Assembly (NCBI GenBank): GCA_002385415.1 | Contig: DGDL01000012.1 | Span: forward strand, 1 to 22,100 | DNA length: 22,100 bases | From: Clostridiales bacterium UBA3953 | GTDB lineage: Bacteria > Bacillota > Clostridia > Oscillospirales > CAG-272 | Direction of reading: 5' to 3' | Shown here: positions 12,716 to 20,298 of the stretch, piece after piece | Layout of the letters: each line of letters begins with the position of its first letter | Position numbering within the stretch: the first letter of the stretch is position 1 | Translations under genes and position numbers: made by a program | The notes under the pieces: generated by a model | Told to the model about the DNA's origin: nothing | Databases searched by the model: none | What the model saw: the letters and a program-made list of their open reading frames with translations, nothing else

Positions 12716-13495
12716 ATGAACTCTCTGCAATTTATAATAAAAGTCATTGTCGAATACTGGCCGTATCTGCTGCGCGGTGTAGGTTACACAATGCTGCTCT
12801 CGATAAGCGGTACGATTGTAGGTTTTGCAATCGGCCTGCTTGTCGGGGTGGTGCGCTCGATACCCATGCCCGACAAGAAAAACGCGCTTTGGTGGCTGCT
12901 GAAGATAGTTAACACACTCATTGGTGTGTATGTGGAGGTTTTCCGCTGCACGCCGATGATAGTGCAGGCAATGGTAATCTATTACGGCATCGCGATGCTG
13001 ACAGGTTTTGAGGTCGACAGATTGCTTGCCGGCTTTATAATCATATCCATCAATACCGGCGCGTATATGGCCGAGATTGTGCGCGGCGGCATAATGTCTA
13101 TAGACCAGGGGCAGTTTGAGGCGGCGCATGCAATAGGCATGACGCACTGGCAGACAATGGTGCATGTCATCATTCCCCAGGCCGTGCGCAATATACTGCC
13201 CGCGACAGGCAACGAGTTTGTCATAAACATCAAAGACTCGTCGGTTTTGATGGTCATAACCGTAACCGAGCTTTTCTATTACGGCAAGATTATAATCGCG
13301 CTCAATTACCGCGCGTTTGAAACCTATCTTGTAATCGCCGCCATTTATTTTATTTTGACATTTTCAATCACGCGCCTGTTGCGCTTTATAGAGCGCAGGC
13401 TGGACGGGCCAAAGACATACGACATTCTGCATAGCGGAACGTCGGCGGAGGCGGTTGTCGAAGCTATGGCGCTGGAGGCTAAAAATGTTAAGTAA
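12716..13495 (+). CDS. Polar amino-acid ABC transporter permease (HisM/GlnP type)
   Basis: The 259-residue membrane protein has about five hydrophobic segments. The N-terminal pattern YLLRGVGYTMLLSISGTIVG and the downstream EVFRCTPMIVQ (family 'EvfRgtPllvq') are those of the His/Glu/Gln/Arg/opine permease family. The cytoplasmic EAA loop is clear: FEAAHAIGMTHWQTMVHVIIPQA (about 138-160), which docks on the ATPase. GNEFVINIKDSSVL is also family-typical. It is followed with an 11-base overlap by the ATPase gene. No second permease gene is present, so it probably works as a homodimer. Confidence 0.92.
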   Translation: MNSLQFIIKVIVEYWPYLLRGVGYTMLLSISGTIVGFAIGLLVGVVRSIPMPDKKNALWWLLKIVNTLIGVYVEVFRCTPMIVQAMVIYYGIAMLTGFEVDRLLAGFIIISINTGAYMAEIVRGGIMSIDQGQFEAAHAIGMTHWQTMVHVIIPQAVRNILPATGNEFVINIKDSSVLMVITVTELFYYGKIIIALNYRAFETYLVIAAIYFILTFSITRLLRFIERRLDGPKTYDILHSGTSAEAVVEAMALEAKNVK

Positions 13496-14231
13496 TGAAG
13501 CTATAGTTGAGGTGCGTCACCTCTCAAAGTCGTTCGGGAACAATGTCGTGCTGCGCGACATCAACTTCGCGGTGCATCGCGGCGAGGTCGTGTGCATAAT
13601 AGGAGCCAGCGGTTCCGGCAAATCGACCTTGCTTCGCTGTATCAACCTGCTCGAAAAACCCGACGGCGGCGAAATACTCTACAAAGGTCAAAATATACTC
13701 GAAGGAAATTTCAACACAGTGGAATATCGCTCGCGCATGGGCATGGTGTTCCAGCAGTTCAACCTTTTCAACAACCACAATGTGCTGCGCAACTGCACGA
13801 TAGGACAAACCGTCGTCGTAAAGCGCTCAAAGGAAGAAGCAGATAAAATTGCGCTCGAGTATCTGGAAAAGGTAGGCATGAGCGCATTTGTCAATGCAAA
13901 GCCAAAGCAGCTTTCGGGCGGCCAAAAACAGCGCGTCGCAATTGCCCGCGCTCTCTCAATGCAGCCCGACGCGCTGCTGTTCGATGAGCCGACCTCGGCG
14001 CTCGACCCCGAGATGGTGGGCGAGGTGCTGCTTGTCATGCGCGATCTTGCAAGCTCGGGCATGACGATGGTGGTGGTCACACACGAGATGCAGTTTGCGC
14101 GCGAGGTGGCCGACCGGGTGGTGTTCATGGACGGCGGTGTCATTGTTGAGGAAGGTCCGCCCGAGATAATTTTCGAGCGGCCGAAAATGGAGCGCACGCG
14201 CACCTTCCTGCGCCGTACATTGGCATCATAA
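13485..14231 (+). CDS. Polar amino-acid ABC transporter ATP-binding protein (GlnQ type)
   Basis: The 248-residue ATPase starts at the ATG at 13485, six bases after a GGAGG site; the frame is open 30 bases further up but without such a site. Motifs: Walker A GASGSGKS (40-47), Q-loop MVFQQFNLF (87-95), signature LSGGQ (143-147), Walker B LLFDEP (164-169) with TSALDPE, and switch VVVTHEM. 'FQQFNLF' and 'DPE.V.EVL' are characteristic of the polar amino-acid importers. It energises uptake by the two preceding gene products. The last gene of the operon is followed at once by a terminator. Confidence 0.94.
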   Translation: MLSNEAIVEVRHLSKSFGNNVVLRDINFAVHRGEVVCIIGASGSGKSTLLRCINLLEKPDGGEILYKGQNILEGNFNTVEYRSRMGMVFQQFNLFNNHNVLRNCTIGQTVVVKRSKEEADKIALEYLEKVGMSAFVNAKPKQLSGGQKQRVAIARALSMQPDALLFDEPTSALDPEMVGEVLLVMRDLASSGMTMVVVTHEMQFAREVADRVVFMDGGVIVEEGPPEIIFERPKMERTRTFLRRTLAS

Positions 14232-14236
14232 CAAAT

Positions 14237-14270
14237 AGGCGAACGGTTTTGCCGTTCGCCTTTATTTGTT
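14237..14270. terminator. Bidirectional terminator between the amino-acid transporter and the remnant gene
   Basis: AGGCGAACGG (14237-14246), loop TTTTG and CCGTTCGCCT (14252-14261) form a perfect 10-bp stem followed by TTATTTGTTT. AAATA upstream gives a T-rich tail on the other strand too, where the frameshifted gene ends at 14262. Confidence 0.85.
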
Positions 14271-14725
14271 TGAATATCTGCCTTTGAAGTAGATGAAAAA
14301 GTTTTCGTCGTCGTACCATAAACGTCAATGTAGGTATAAAGTTCGTATTTGTGTTCAAGACGCTTTACCGGTGGATATAAAAACTCACTATCAATGCTTG
14401 ACAAGCTTTGCTCTGTGTAGGCAGTATAATCATATAGCTTACCAAGCGACTCGCGAGGTACTTTGAGCTTTAGCTGTACTGAATTATCTTGATAAGCATT
14501 GTCATAGCAGCCCTCAATTAACATGGCATCTTCGCCAACAGTTATCCTATATCGCCGTTGCAGCTTGTCTTTGAGCCGGTCGTCAAGCTCGGTGATTTCG
14601 GCGGGCTGTGTCCCCGCGATCGAGTATATAATTGCAAACCGTCTCCGGAAGCAAAACAAATATATTAAGATGCCTAAAAGAAAACTCGCACCAGTATTAC
14701 TGTGATTATTACACGTTTTAAGCAA
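14262..14725 (-). pseudogene. Frameshifted remnant of a small membrane-anchored protein
   Basis: On the minus strand a coding-like frame begins with an N-terminal hydrophobic helix (ASFLLGILIYLFCF), then RRRFAIIYSIAG, and a soluble part (EITELDDRLKDKLQRRYRI, ..., KLKVPRESLGKLYDYTAY, ..., KRLEHKYELYTYIDVYG). At about 14316 the frame must shift to give YDDENFFIYFKGRYSNK and a stop at 14264-14262 beside a terminator. Without the shift the frame runs on nonsensically antisense to the ATPase gene. One missing base explains it. The 5' end is also poor: the first possible start (TTG at 14725) has no ribosome site and abuts the terminator of the pfl-like operon, so the true N-terminus may be lost. 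The stretch is clearly AT-richer than its neighbours. I recognise no family. A sequencing error at the shift would make it a short intact gene. Confidence 0.6.
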
Positions 14726-14727
14726 AC

Positions 14728-14762
14728 ATAAAGCAATGATGCGTTTTGCACCATTGCTTTAT
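14728..14762 (-). terminator. Terminator of the glycyl radical enzyme operon
   Basis: An 11-bp perfect stem (14728-14738 with 14752-14762) is extended past an A-C mismatch by TGC/GCA around a GTTTT loop. It starts 32 bases after the stop of the last operon gene. The following T-rich tract on the minus strand (ATGTTTGCTT) is weak. Confidence 0.65.
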
Positions 14763-14793
14763 TATTTAACAGGCTCGCAAGAGTTTGTCATTG

Positions 14794-16968
14794 TCAGCCC
14801 AGCTCGTCGCGGCGGATTATCTCGTTTTGCGCGGCGCGGCACATGTCAACAAAGAGTGCGCTGTATCCAGTGATGCGCACCATAAGGTCGGGATATTTTT
14901 CGGGATGCTCTTGCGCGTCGCGCAGCACCTCGGTATCGGTCACGCTGAGCTGAAGCTGCATGCCGCCGAGCTCGAAATAGGTATCGGCAAGGATTTTCAG
15001 CCGCTCGGCGCCCTCGTCGCCGCGCACCGAGCCGGTTGAAAGCCGCAGGTTGAGCGCGCCCGAGCAAATCCTATCGAGCGGCAGCTTTGCCACCGAGCGC
15101 AAGAGCGCCGTCACGCTGCGTGCATATCCCGGAGTGGGGGAGAGGTTTTCGCTTACCGGCGCGCCGGCTCTGCGCCCGTCCGGCGTTGCGGGCAGTGCCG
15201 CGCCCTCGCCTACATGCCACATGTCGGCGATGGTGACGGGGAGCGAGTAAAACAGCCGGCTGCCGTCGGGCTCGAGCGCTTCTTCTGCGGCGATGTCGGT
15301 GAAAAGCTCCATCAGCCGCACGGCGTGCTTGTCGGCGGCGTCGCTGTCGGTGCCGTATTTGGGCGCAGCCAGCGCTTGTGCCAAAAGGTCGGGCGCATGC
15401 TGCCAGTCGGACAGCGCGGCAGAGAGAAGTTTGCGCATGGTTGCAGTCTTTTTGACAAAGACAATGTCTTCTATTGCAGCCATAATGTCGGCTGCGGTGC
15501 CGATGTGGCGGACAAGCGTATAGCAGGACGGATATTTTACCGCATAGGGTGCGGTATGACCTCGCTCGAGCACTCCTTCGGTGAAAAGCTGCGTCATCGA
15601 GATGTACTCGGGCACTTGCTCCGGCGAACGCACGAAATTGCGCAAGTGATTGAAGGCGCCTCTCACACTTTCGCGGAATCGGTTGCCGACCGCCTCGTAG
15701 ATTTCGTCGATTGACGAAAAATCACGCGGTTTTGGATGCTCATTGTCCAACATATCGTAGAGCGTGTGCGCCAGGAAGACCGCAACGGAGCCGCCGGCGA
15801 TCCCGTTTATCCAGTACTTTGCGGGCACATCTACCCAGTTGCAGCCGTGCATGGTGTATTCTATTGCGTCCTCGGGCGCAATACCTGCGCGCACAAGAGC
15901 AGGTATGACGGTGTCGTCGTTGTAAATGATAATCGACGCATTGTCGCGGGCATGGCGAACGATATGCTCCCACGCGCGCTCGTTACGCGCGCCCGCAGGC
16001 GTGTGGCGAAAGACATACACCGGATTTTCATAGCGCGGGTTTATGCGCTCGGCGAAAAGCTCGGTCAGAGGATTTACGCGGCCGGGATGGCGCGCCGAGT
16101 AGCCGCCGATTACAACATAGGTCGGGTCGTCATAGGAGTTGTTGCGCCACCAGCCGGTATCGCGCTCGCTGCCGCCGCTCATCTGGTGTTCGCCGCGGCC
16201 AAGGATAAGGTTGGTTTTGGCGTTGAAATCGTCAATTATCGCGGCGGCCGACTCGCGATCGAGCCTGCCCGCGGCAATATCGGCCTCGTAGAGGTCAACC
16301 AGCAGGTCGTCCAGCCTGCCGAGCGTCAGCGTCGGGTTCATGTCGCCGGCGTAAATGTAGTACACGGTTTGCAGCAGCATGACAAGCATCATCGCGCCGT
16401 AGAAAGTGGTCGGCGCCGGGCCGGCGACGCTTTCGGCAGCCTCGGCGGCATCGTACAGACCCGCCTCCCGAGCCGCCTGCGCATAGCGCTTGATATAGTT
16501 TATCAGCGCCTCGACCATCAGTATGTACCCCTGATAAAACAGCAGCATAGAGCCGTGCTCTCCGCCGGCGAGACAGCGGCTGTACGCCTCTTTCGCCTGC
16601 GTGAGATAGCCGTCGAGCCCGACGGCGAAAATTTTTGCCCAGTCGAGCGTGATATGCCCCGCTTCAACGCAGATTTTCTGGCCGCCCCTCCGGTGAAAGT
16701 CGAAGACAAACTCCTCTTCCTCGGGCGTGGGGACATGGTCGTCGAAGCGGCCGAGCAGTATGTCGTATTCTTTGACCGGCAGCGAGCAGTTGCCGAGTAT
16801 ATATGTCAGCCCGTACCCCAGTCTGAGCGGCTGAGGAAGGTGGGCATAGCGTTTTGACGCCTCGTCGATGAGCTTCCAGCGCTCGACGAGCGTGCTTTCG
16901 ACCGGTTTGTTGCGCAGCATGTCCAGTATTTCCGCGTTCATTTTCGCGGCTTTTTCGGTGAGTGTCAT
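14794..16968 (-). CDS. Glycyl radical enzyme of unassigned type (pyruvate formate-lyase superfamily)
   Basis: The 724-residue protein has the two hallmarks of a glycyl radical enzyme: a C-terminal VRITGYSALFVDM loop (glycine codon 14868-14866, residue 701) and an active-site cysteine in TMHGCNWVDVPAKYW (Cys376, codon 15843-15841). The EAGHITLDWAKIFAVGLDG segment near residue 105 matches the GH-x-x-x-D region of dehydratase-type members, unlike classical PFL. The cysteine is followed by Asn-Trp-Val-Asp, not Cys (PFL) nor Val-Glu (glycerol, propanediol, choline, isethionate, hydroxyproline, phenylacetate-type enzymes), so the reaction is not assigned. These enzymes work only without oxygen, after a radical SAM activase installs the glycyl radical; no activase lies in the window. 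I chose the second ATG (16968), nine bases after GGAG; the ATG at 16977 abuts that site. It is last in the operon, 33 bases after deoC. Confidence 0.92.
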   Translation of the reverse strand: MTLTEKAAKMNAEILDMLRNKPVESTLVERWKLIDEASKRYAHLPQPLRLGYGLTYILGNCSLPVKEYDILLGRFDDHVPTPEEEEFVFDFHRRGGQKICVEAGHITLDWAKIFAVGLDGYLTQAKEAYSRCLAGGEHGSMLLFYQGYILMVEALINYIKRYAQAAREAGLYDAAEAAESVAGPAPTTFYGAMMLVMLLQTVYYIYAGDMNPTLTLGRLDDLLVDLYEADIAAGRLDRESAAAIIDDFNAKTNLILGRGEHQMSGGSERDTGWWRNNSYDDPTYVVIGGYSARHPGRVNPLTELFAERINPRYENPVYVFRHTPAGARNERAWEHIVRHARDNASIIIYNDDTVIPALVRAGIAPEDAIEYTMHGCNWVDVPAKYWINGIAGGSVAVFLAHTLYDMLDNEHPKPRDFSSIDEIYEAVGNRFRESVRGAFNHLRNFVRSPEQVPEYISMTQLFTEGVLERGHTAPYAVKYPSCYTLVRHIGTAADIMAAIEDIVFVKKTATMRKLLSAALSDWQHAPDLLAQALAAPKYGTDSDAADKHAVRLMELFTDIAAEEALEPDGSRLFYSLPVTIADMWHVGEGAALPATPDGRRAGAPVSENLSPTPGYARSVTALLRSVAKLPLDRICSGALNLRLSTGSVRGDEGAERLKILADTYFELGGMQLQLSVTDTEVLRDAQEHPEKYPDLMVRITGYSALFVDMCRAAQNEIIRRDELG

Positions 16969-17000
16969 AATACTCATCTCCGTTAAATAAAAATCCGGCG

Positions 17001-17681
17001 TTAAATGTCACAGCAAGCTGCAAGTTCCTCCATAATCGAAACGCTTGCGCTCGAGCCGATTCGCGTGGCGCCGGCAGCGACAAGTCGCTTGGTAAACTCG
17101 AGCGTGCGGATGCCGCCCGCCGCTTTTACTCCTATGCCCGGTGCAGACTGCGCCATCAGCTCGACGTCTTCCACAGTCGCGCCGCTTTTGGAAAAGCCCG
17201 TCGAGGTCTTGATAAAATCGGGCCGCACGACGGAGGCAATTTCGGCAAGACGCTTTATCTCGTCGCGCGAAAGCAAGCAGTTTTCAAAGATAACCTTCAC
17301 CGTCACGTCCGCTTCCCGGCACAGGCTGACTATTTCGCTCATTTCTTTCTCAATGTATCCGAAGTCGCATGACTTGACGCGCGCGACATTGCAAACGTAG
17401 TCAATCTCCTGCGCGCCGTCGAAGATTGCGTCCTCGGTTTCAAACAGCTTTGCGCGCAGCGTGTTTTGGCCGAGCGGGAAGGCCACTGCCGCGCCGACCA
17501 GCACGCCTGTGCCGGACAAAAGCTGCCGGCAGAGCCTTACAGCCGCTGGATTGACTGCCACCGACTTAAATCCCCAGTGCGCCGCCTCGGCACAAAGTTT
17601 TTCAAAATCAGCCGGCAGCGCGTCGGGACGCAGCAGAGTGTGGTCGAATAAAGCGGCAAATTCTTTAAGCTTTTGGTTCAT
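17001..17681 (-). CDS. deoC: Deoxyribose-phosphate aldolase (DERA)
   Basis: DeoC reversibly splits 2-deoxy-D-ribose 5-phosphate into acetaldehyde and glyceraldehyde 3-phosphate. The 226-residue protein has the full active site: Asp94 in EIDYVCN, Schiff-base Lys158 in DFIKTSTGF and the proton-relay Lys186 in VKAAGGIR, plus the N-terminal FDHTLLRP and FPLG motifs. Length is typical. In nucleoside catabolism deoC sits with deoB, deoA or pdp genes; here it is flanked by a lactonase gene (48 bases upstream) and a glycyl radical enzyme gene (33 bases downstream), so it probably serves a sugar-degradation operon rather than DNA-nucleoside salvage. The ribosome site GAGG is about 12 bases from ATG, somewhat distant. 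Confidence 0.95.
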   Translation of the reverse strand: MNQKLKEFAALFDHTLLRPDALPADFEKLCAEAAHWGFKSVAVNPAAVRLCRQLLSGTGVLVGAAVAFPLGQNTLRAKLFETEDAIFDGAQEIDYVCNVARVKSCDFGYIEKEMSEIVSLCREADVTVKVIFENCLLSRDEIKRLAEIASVVRPDFIKTSTGFSKSGATVEDVELMAQSAPGIGVKAAGGIRTLEFTKRLVAAGATRIGSSASVSIMEELAACCDI

Positions 17682-17728
17682 TGTATGTCTTTACCTCGCA
17701 AATGCGTGTTTTGGCCGCCCACAGGCGC

Positions 17729-18739
17729 TCATATACCCTCAATTTCAAGATAGGCAAGCGTTGCGGGCAGCTCGTGTGCGGTGTTGACATGCGGCGGGCC
17801 GGTCACGGTATCAAAGCAGGAGACCACAAGCAAACCGTTCCAGACTATAGGCTCGCCGGGCTGGTCAAGTCCGCCGTCAAGTCCGTCGCAGTCGGGCGAC
17901 TGGGCAACGCGCCGCACCTTTCCGTCGGGTGTCACGCGCACCACGGCGTTAGCCGAAAAGTCGGCGATATAAAGACTTCCGTCAGGCGCAAGGCACATGC
18001 CGTCGGTGGTCTTAAGCTCCTCGGGGTCGCATGCCCACGGCTCGGAGGAGACGACCTCGCCGCCCGGGCCAAACTTTATGCGCCACACGGTGCCGTCGCC
18101 AAAGTTGCCGACAAGCAAATCGCCGTTTGTATCAAACTCAATGCCGTCGGCGCCGTACTGGCAGTCGGGGTTTTGGGTGACAAACGTCACAAGCAGGTGC
18201 TCGTCCTCGAGCGAATTTTTAACCACGATGCCCTCGGCGTCGAGCGGGAATTTGTAAACACAGCTCACAAGCTTGCCCGAGGGGTCTTTGGCGCCCGAGA
18301 GCATGCTTTGGGTGACATAGACATAACCGTCGCGGATTCTCATACCGTTGGGATGCTCCATGTTGCGCGCAACCTCTTTGGCGTATACAATGCGGTCGCC
18401 GTCCAGCCGCACACGCAGGATGCGTCCCTTGTTTTGCAGCTCCGGTTTGCCGGACCAGCCCTGATTGTCGCAGATGTAAAGGTCGCCGTCGGGGCCGAAC
18501 GCGATGCCCATCGGGCAAGCAATGCCCGTTTCGGGGCTCGGCGGCACGTCAAACCACTTGCGGGGCACGCGGTCCGGTCCGATTTTGAGTATGCAGCCGG
18601 GCGGAGACGGTTGGCTCGGGTCGGCGGGCGGGCCAAAGTTGGGGCAGGCGAGTATAAGATTGCCCTCGGAATCGACAGCCATCCCGTCGGGCGTGGTTAC
18701 ATAGTCGGGTAGTGTGCAAAGCAGTTTAGATGTAAGCAT
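17729..18739 (-). CDS. SMP-30/gluconolactonase-family beta-propeller protein
   Basis: The 336-residue protein has the repeated 'DG.a.D..Gnl.va' blades of the six-bladed SMP-30/gluconolactonase/LRE fold: DGMAVDSEGNLILA (18-31), MGIAFGPDGDLYI, PNGMRIRDGYVYV, YGADGIEFDTNGDLLV, DGMCLAPDGSLYIA. The Asn of PNGM and the Asp of ADGIEFD are the likely metal ligands. Family members hydrolyse sugar lactones or related esters with a divalent metal. It has no signal peptide, so it should act in the cytoplasm. It starts 14 bases after the kinase gene stop, with AAAGGAG nine bases before ATG. Whether it opens a lactone in this pathway or is a related non-lactonase cannot be told from sequence. Confidence 0.85.
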   Translation of the reverse strand: MLTSKLLCTLPDYVTTPDGMAVDSEGNLILACPNFGPPADPSQPSPPGCILKIGPDRVPRKWFDVPPSPETGIACPMGIAFGPDGDLYICDNQGWSGKPELQNKGRILRVRLDGDRIVYAKEVARNMEHPNGMRIRDGYVYVTQSMLSGAKDPSGKLVSCVYKFPLDAEGIVVKNSLEDEHLLVTFVTQNPDCQYGADGIEFDTNGDLLVGNFGDGTVWRIKFGPGGEVVSSEPWACDPEELKTTDGMCLAPDGSLYIADFSANAVVRVTPDGKVRRVAQSPDCDGLDGGLDQPGEPIVWNGLLVVSCFDTVTGPPHVNTAHELPATLAYLEIEGI

Positions 18740-18753
18740 TTTATGCAGCTCCT

Positions 18754-20280
18754 TTAGCTTATGTCTTCAAAAATAGGCTCGAGCGCGCGATAGCAGTGCT
18801 CAAATATAGGCTTGATATGGTCATATTTTTTCGCTGTTTCCTCGTTTGGCAGTGTTTCGGACTCTATGGAAACAAATCGCTTTGCGGCGGAAAAATCAGC
18901 CAGCACGCCGGTGCCCACCCCGCCCGCTATCGCCGCGCCGGCGGAGGTCGCCTCGCCGGTCACAACGGGCTTGAGTATAGGCAGCCGGTAAATGTCGGCG
19001 AGGATCTGCCGCCATACGGACGAGCGCGCACCTCCGCCGACCAGCACAAGGCTGTTTATTTTGCAGCCGGCGCGCCGCATCGAGGAGAGTATAATCTCAA
19101 GGTTGAGCGCCACGCCCTCCATGACGGTGCGCAGCATCTCGGCGCGCGTGTGGGCATAGGTGAGGCCGATAAATGCGCCGCGCGCCTTGGGGTTCCAGCG
19201 CGGACTGCGCTCGCCGAGCAGGTGCGGCAGGTATAAAAGCCCCTTTGAGCCGGGCTGGGCTGAGGCAATAAGTTCGTTTTCGCGCTCGAACACTGCCTGA
19301 ATGTCGTCGGGAAACTCCCCGATGAGGTCAGGCGATAATATCTCCGTCGCCCATCTGAATGAGCCGCCGCCGCACTGCATGGCGCCGCAGGGCATATACA
19401 TGCCGGGCACAAGATGCGGCCAGGTGACGCTGCACATATCGTCGTCGTCCAGCGGCGCGGATGTCGTTACCGCGAGCCACGACGAGGTTCCGAGACACGA
19501 GTTTGCCTCGCCCTCATCCACACAGCCGGTGCCCACCGCGGCACAGGGGCCGTCGCCTCCGCCGCATACCACCGGCGTGCCGGGGCAAAGGCCGGTTTCG
19601 GCTGCCGCCTCGCGCGTCACCTCGCCCGCGATGTCTACCGACCGCAGCGCCTCGGGGAATTTGTCGCCGTCCAGCCCGCACAGCCCGATTAGCTCTTCCG
19701 ACCAGCGCGCGGCCCTCAAATCCCAGACGCCGGTGCCGGAGGCATCCGAGTGATCGGTCACAAAACGCCCGGTGAGCTTGAAAATTATATAGTCTTTTGC
19801 GCAAAGGGTTTTGTAGGTGCGCGCGTAAACGTCCGGCTCGTGCTTTTTCAGCCACATGAGCTTGAATGCCGAGTATGCCGACGACAGCCTGTGACCGGTC
19901 AGCCTGTAGTAGTCGAGTGGGTCTATCCTCTCGCGCAGCGCCGCCTCCTCTTCGGAGGCGCGCATATCGGCCCAAATCATCGCCGGGCGCAGAGGAGATC
20001 CCTGCTTGTCAACACAGACGCAGCCCATCATCTGGCCCGAAAAGGAGACAGCCGCGATGTCGCGCGGGGTGATGCCGAGCCGGGCGGCGTCGGCGAGCAA
20101 TGCTCGCGTGGTGTGTACAGCGGCGTCCCACCAGTCGACCGGGTTTTGCTCTGCAAACCCGCCCGGGCGCGAATCGAGAGGGTAGTCCGCAAGCTTTGAG
20201 GCAATAAGCCTGCCCTCTGTGTCATAGAGCACGGCCTTATCGCCGGAGGTGCCAATGTCGTGTGCAAGAAGATATTTCAT
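18754..20280 (-). CDS. FGGY-family carbohydrate kinase (xylulokinase-like)
   Basis: The 508-residue protein has the FGGY/actin-like ATPase layout: phosphate 1 motif HDIGTSGDKAVL (7-18), SFSGQMMGCVCVD with a WADMR segment typical of xylulokinase-like members, the second half opening with VVCGGGDGPCAAVGTG (Asp of GGGD as likely base), and adenosine motif LVLVGGGARSSVWRQILADI near residue 415. These enzymes phosphorylate sugars or polyols (xylulose, ribulose, glycerol, erythritol, ribitol types) after uptake. The substrate cannot be assigned from motifs. It is 18 bases downstream of the binding-protein gene and 14 bases upstream of the lactonase gene, within one transcript. Confidence 0.9.
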   Translation of the reverse strand: MKYLLAHDIGTSGDKAVLYDTEGRLIASKLADYPLDSRPGGFAEQNPVDWWDAAVHTTRALLADAARLGITPRDIAAVSFSGQMMGCVCVDKQGSPLRPAMIWADMRASEEEAALRERIDPLDYYRLTGHRLSSAYSAFKLMWLKKHEPDVYARTYKTLCAKDYIIFKLTGRFVTDHSDASGTGVWDLRAARWSEELIGLCGLDGDKFPEALRSVDIAGEVTREAAAETGLCPGTPVVCGGGDGPCAAVGTGCVDEGEANSCLGTSSWLAVTTSAPLDDDDMCSVTWPHLVPGMYMPCGAMQCGGGSFRWATEILSPDLIGEFPDDIQAVFERENELIASAQPGSKGLLYLPHLLGERSPRWNPKARGAFIGLTYAHTRAEMLRTVMEGVALNLEIILSSMRRAGCKINSLVLVGGGARSSVWRQILADIYRLPILKPVVTGEATSAGAAIAGGVGTGVLADFSAAKRFVSIESETLPNEETAKKYDHIKPIFEHCYRALEPIFEDIS

Positions 20281-20298
20281 TTTCGGTTAGCCTTTACT

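Noticed and set aside
13688..14261. Continuation of the minus-strand frame beyond the frameshift into the ATPase gene
   Set aside because: After about 14316 the unshifted frame turns into low-complexity text antisense to a certain ABC ATPase; the alternative frame gives a sensible ending and stop.
15736..16857. Plus-strand open frame of 373 codons
   Set aside because: Antisense to the glycyl radical enzyme, whose active-site and glycine motifs are certain; no ribosome site or domain.
17681..18712. Plus-strand open frame of 343 codons
   Set aside because: Antisense to the SMP-30 propeller gene; its low-complexity Ala/Val/His/Gly/Arg text mirrors the propeller repeats.
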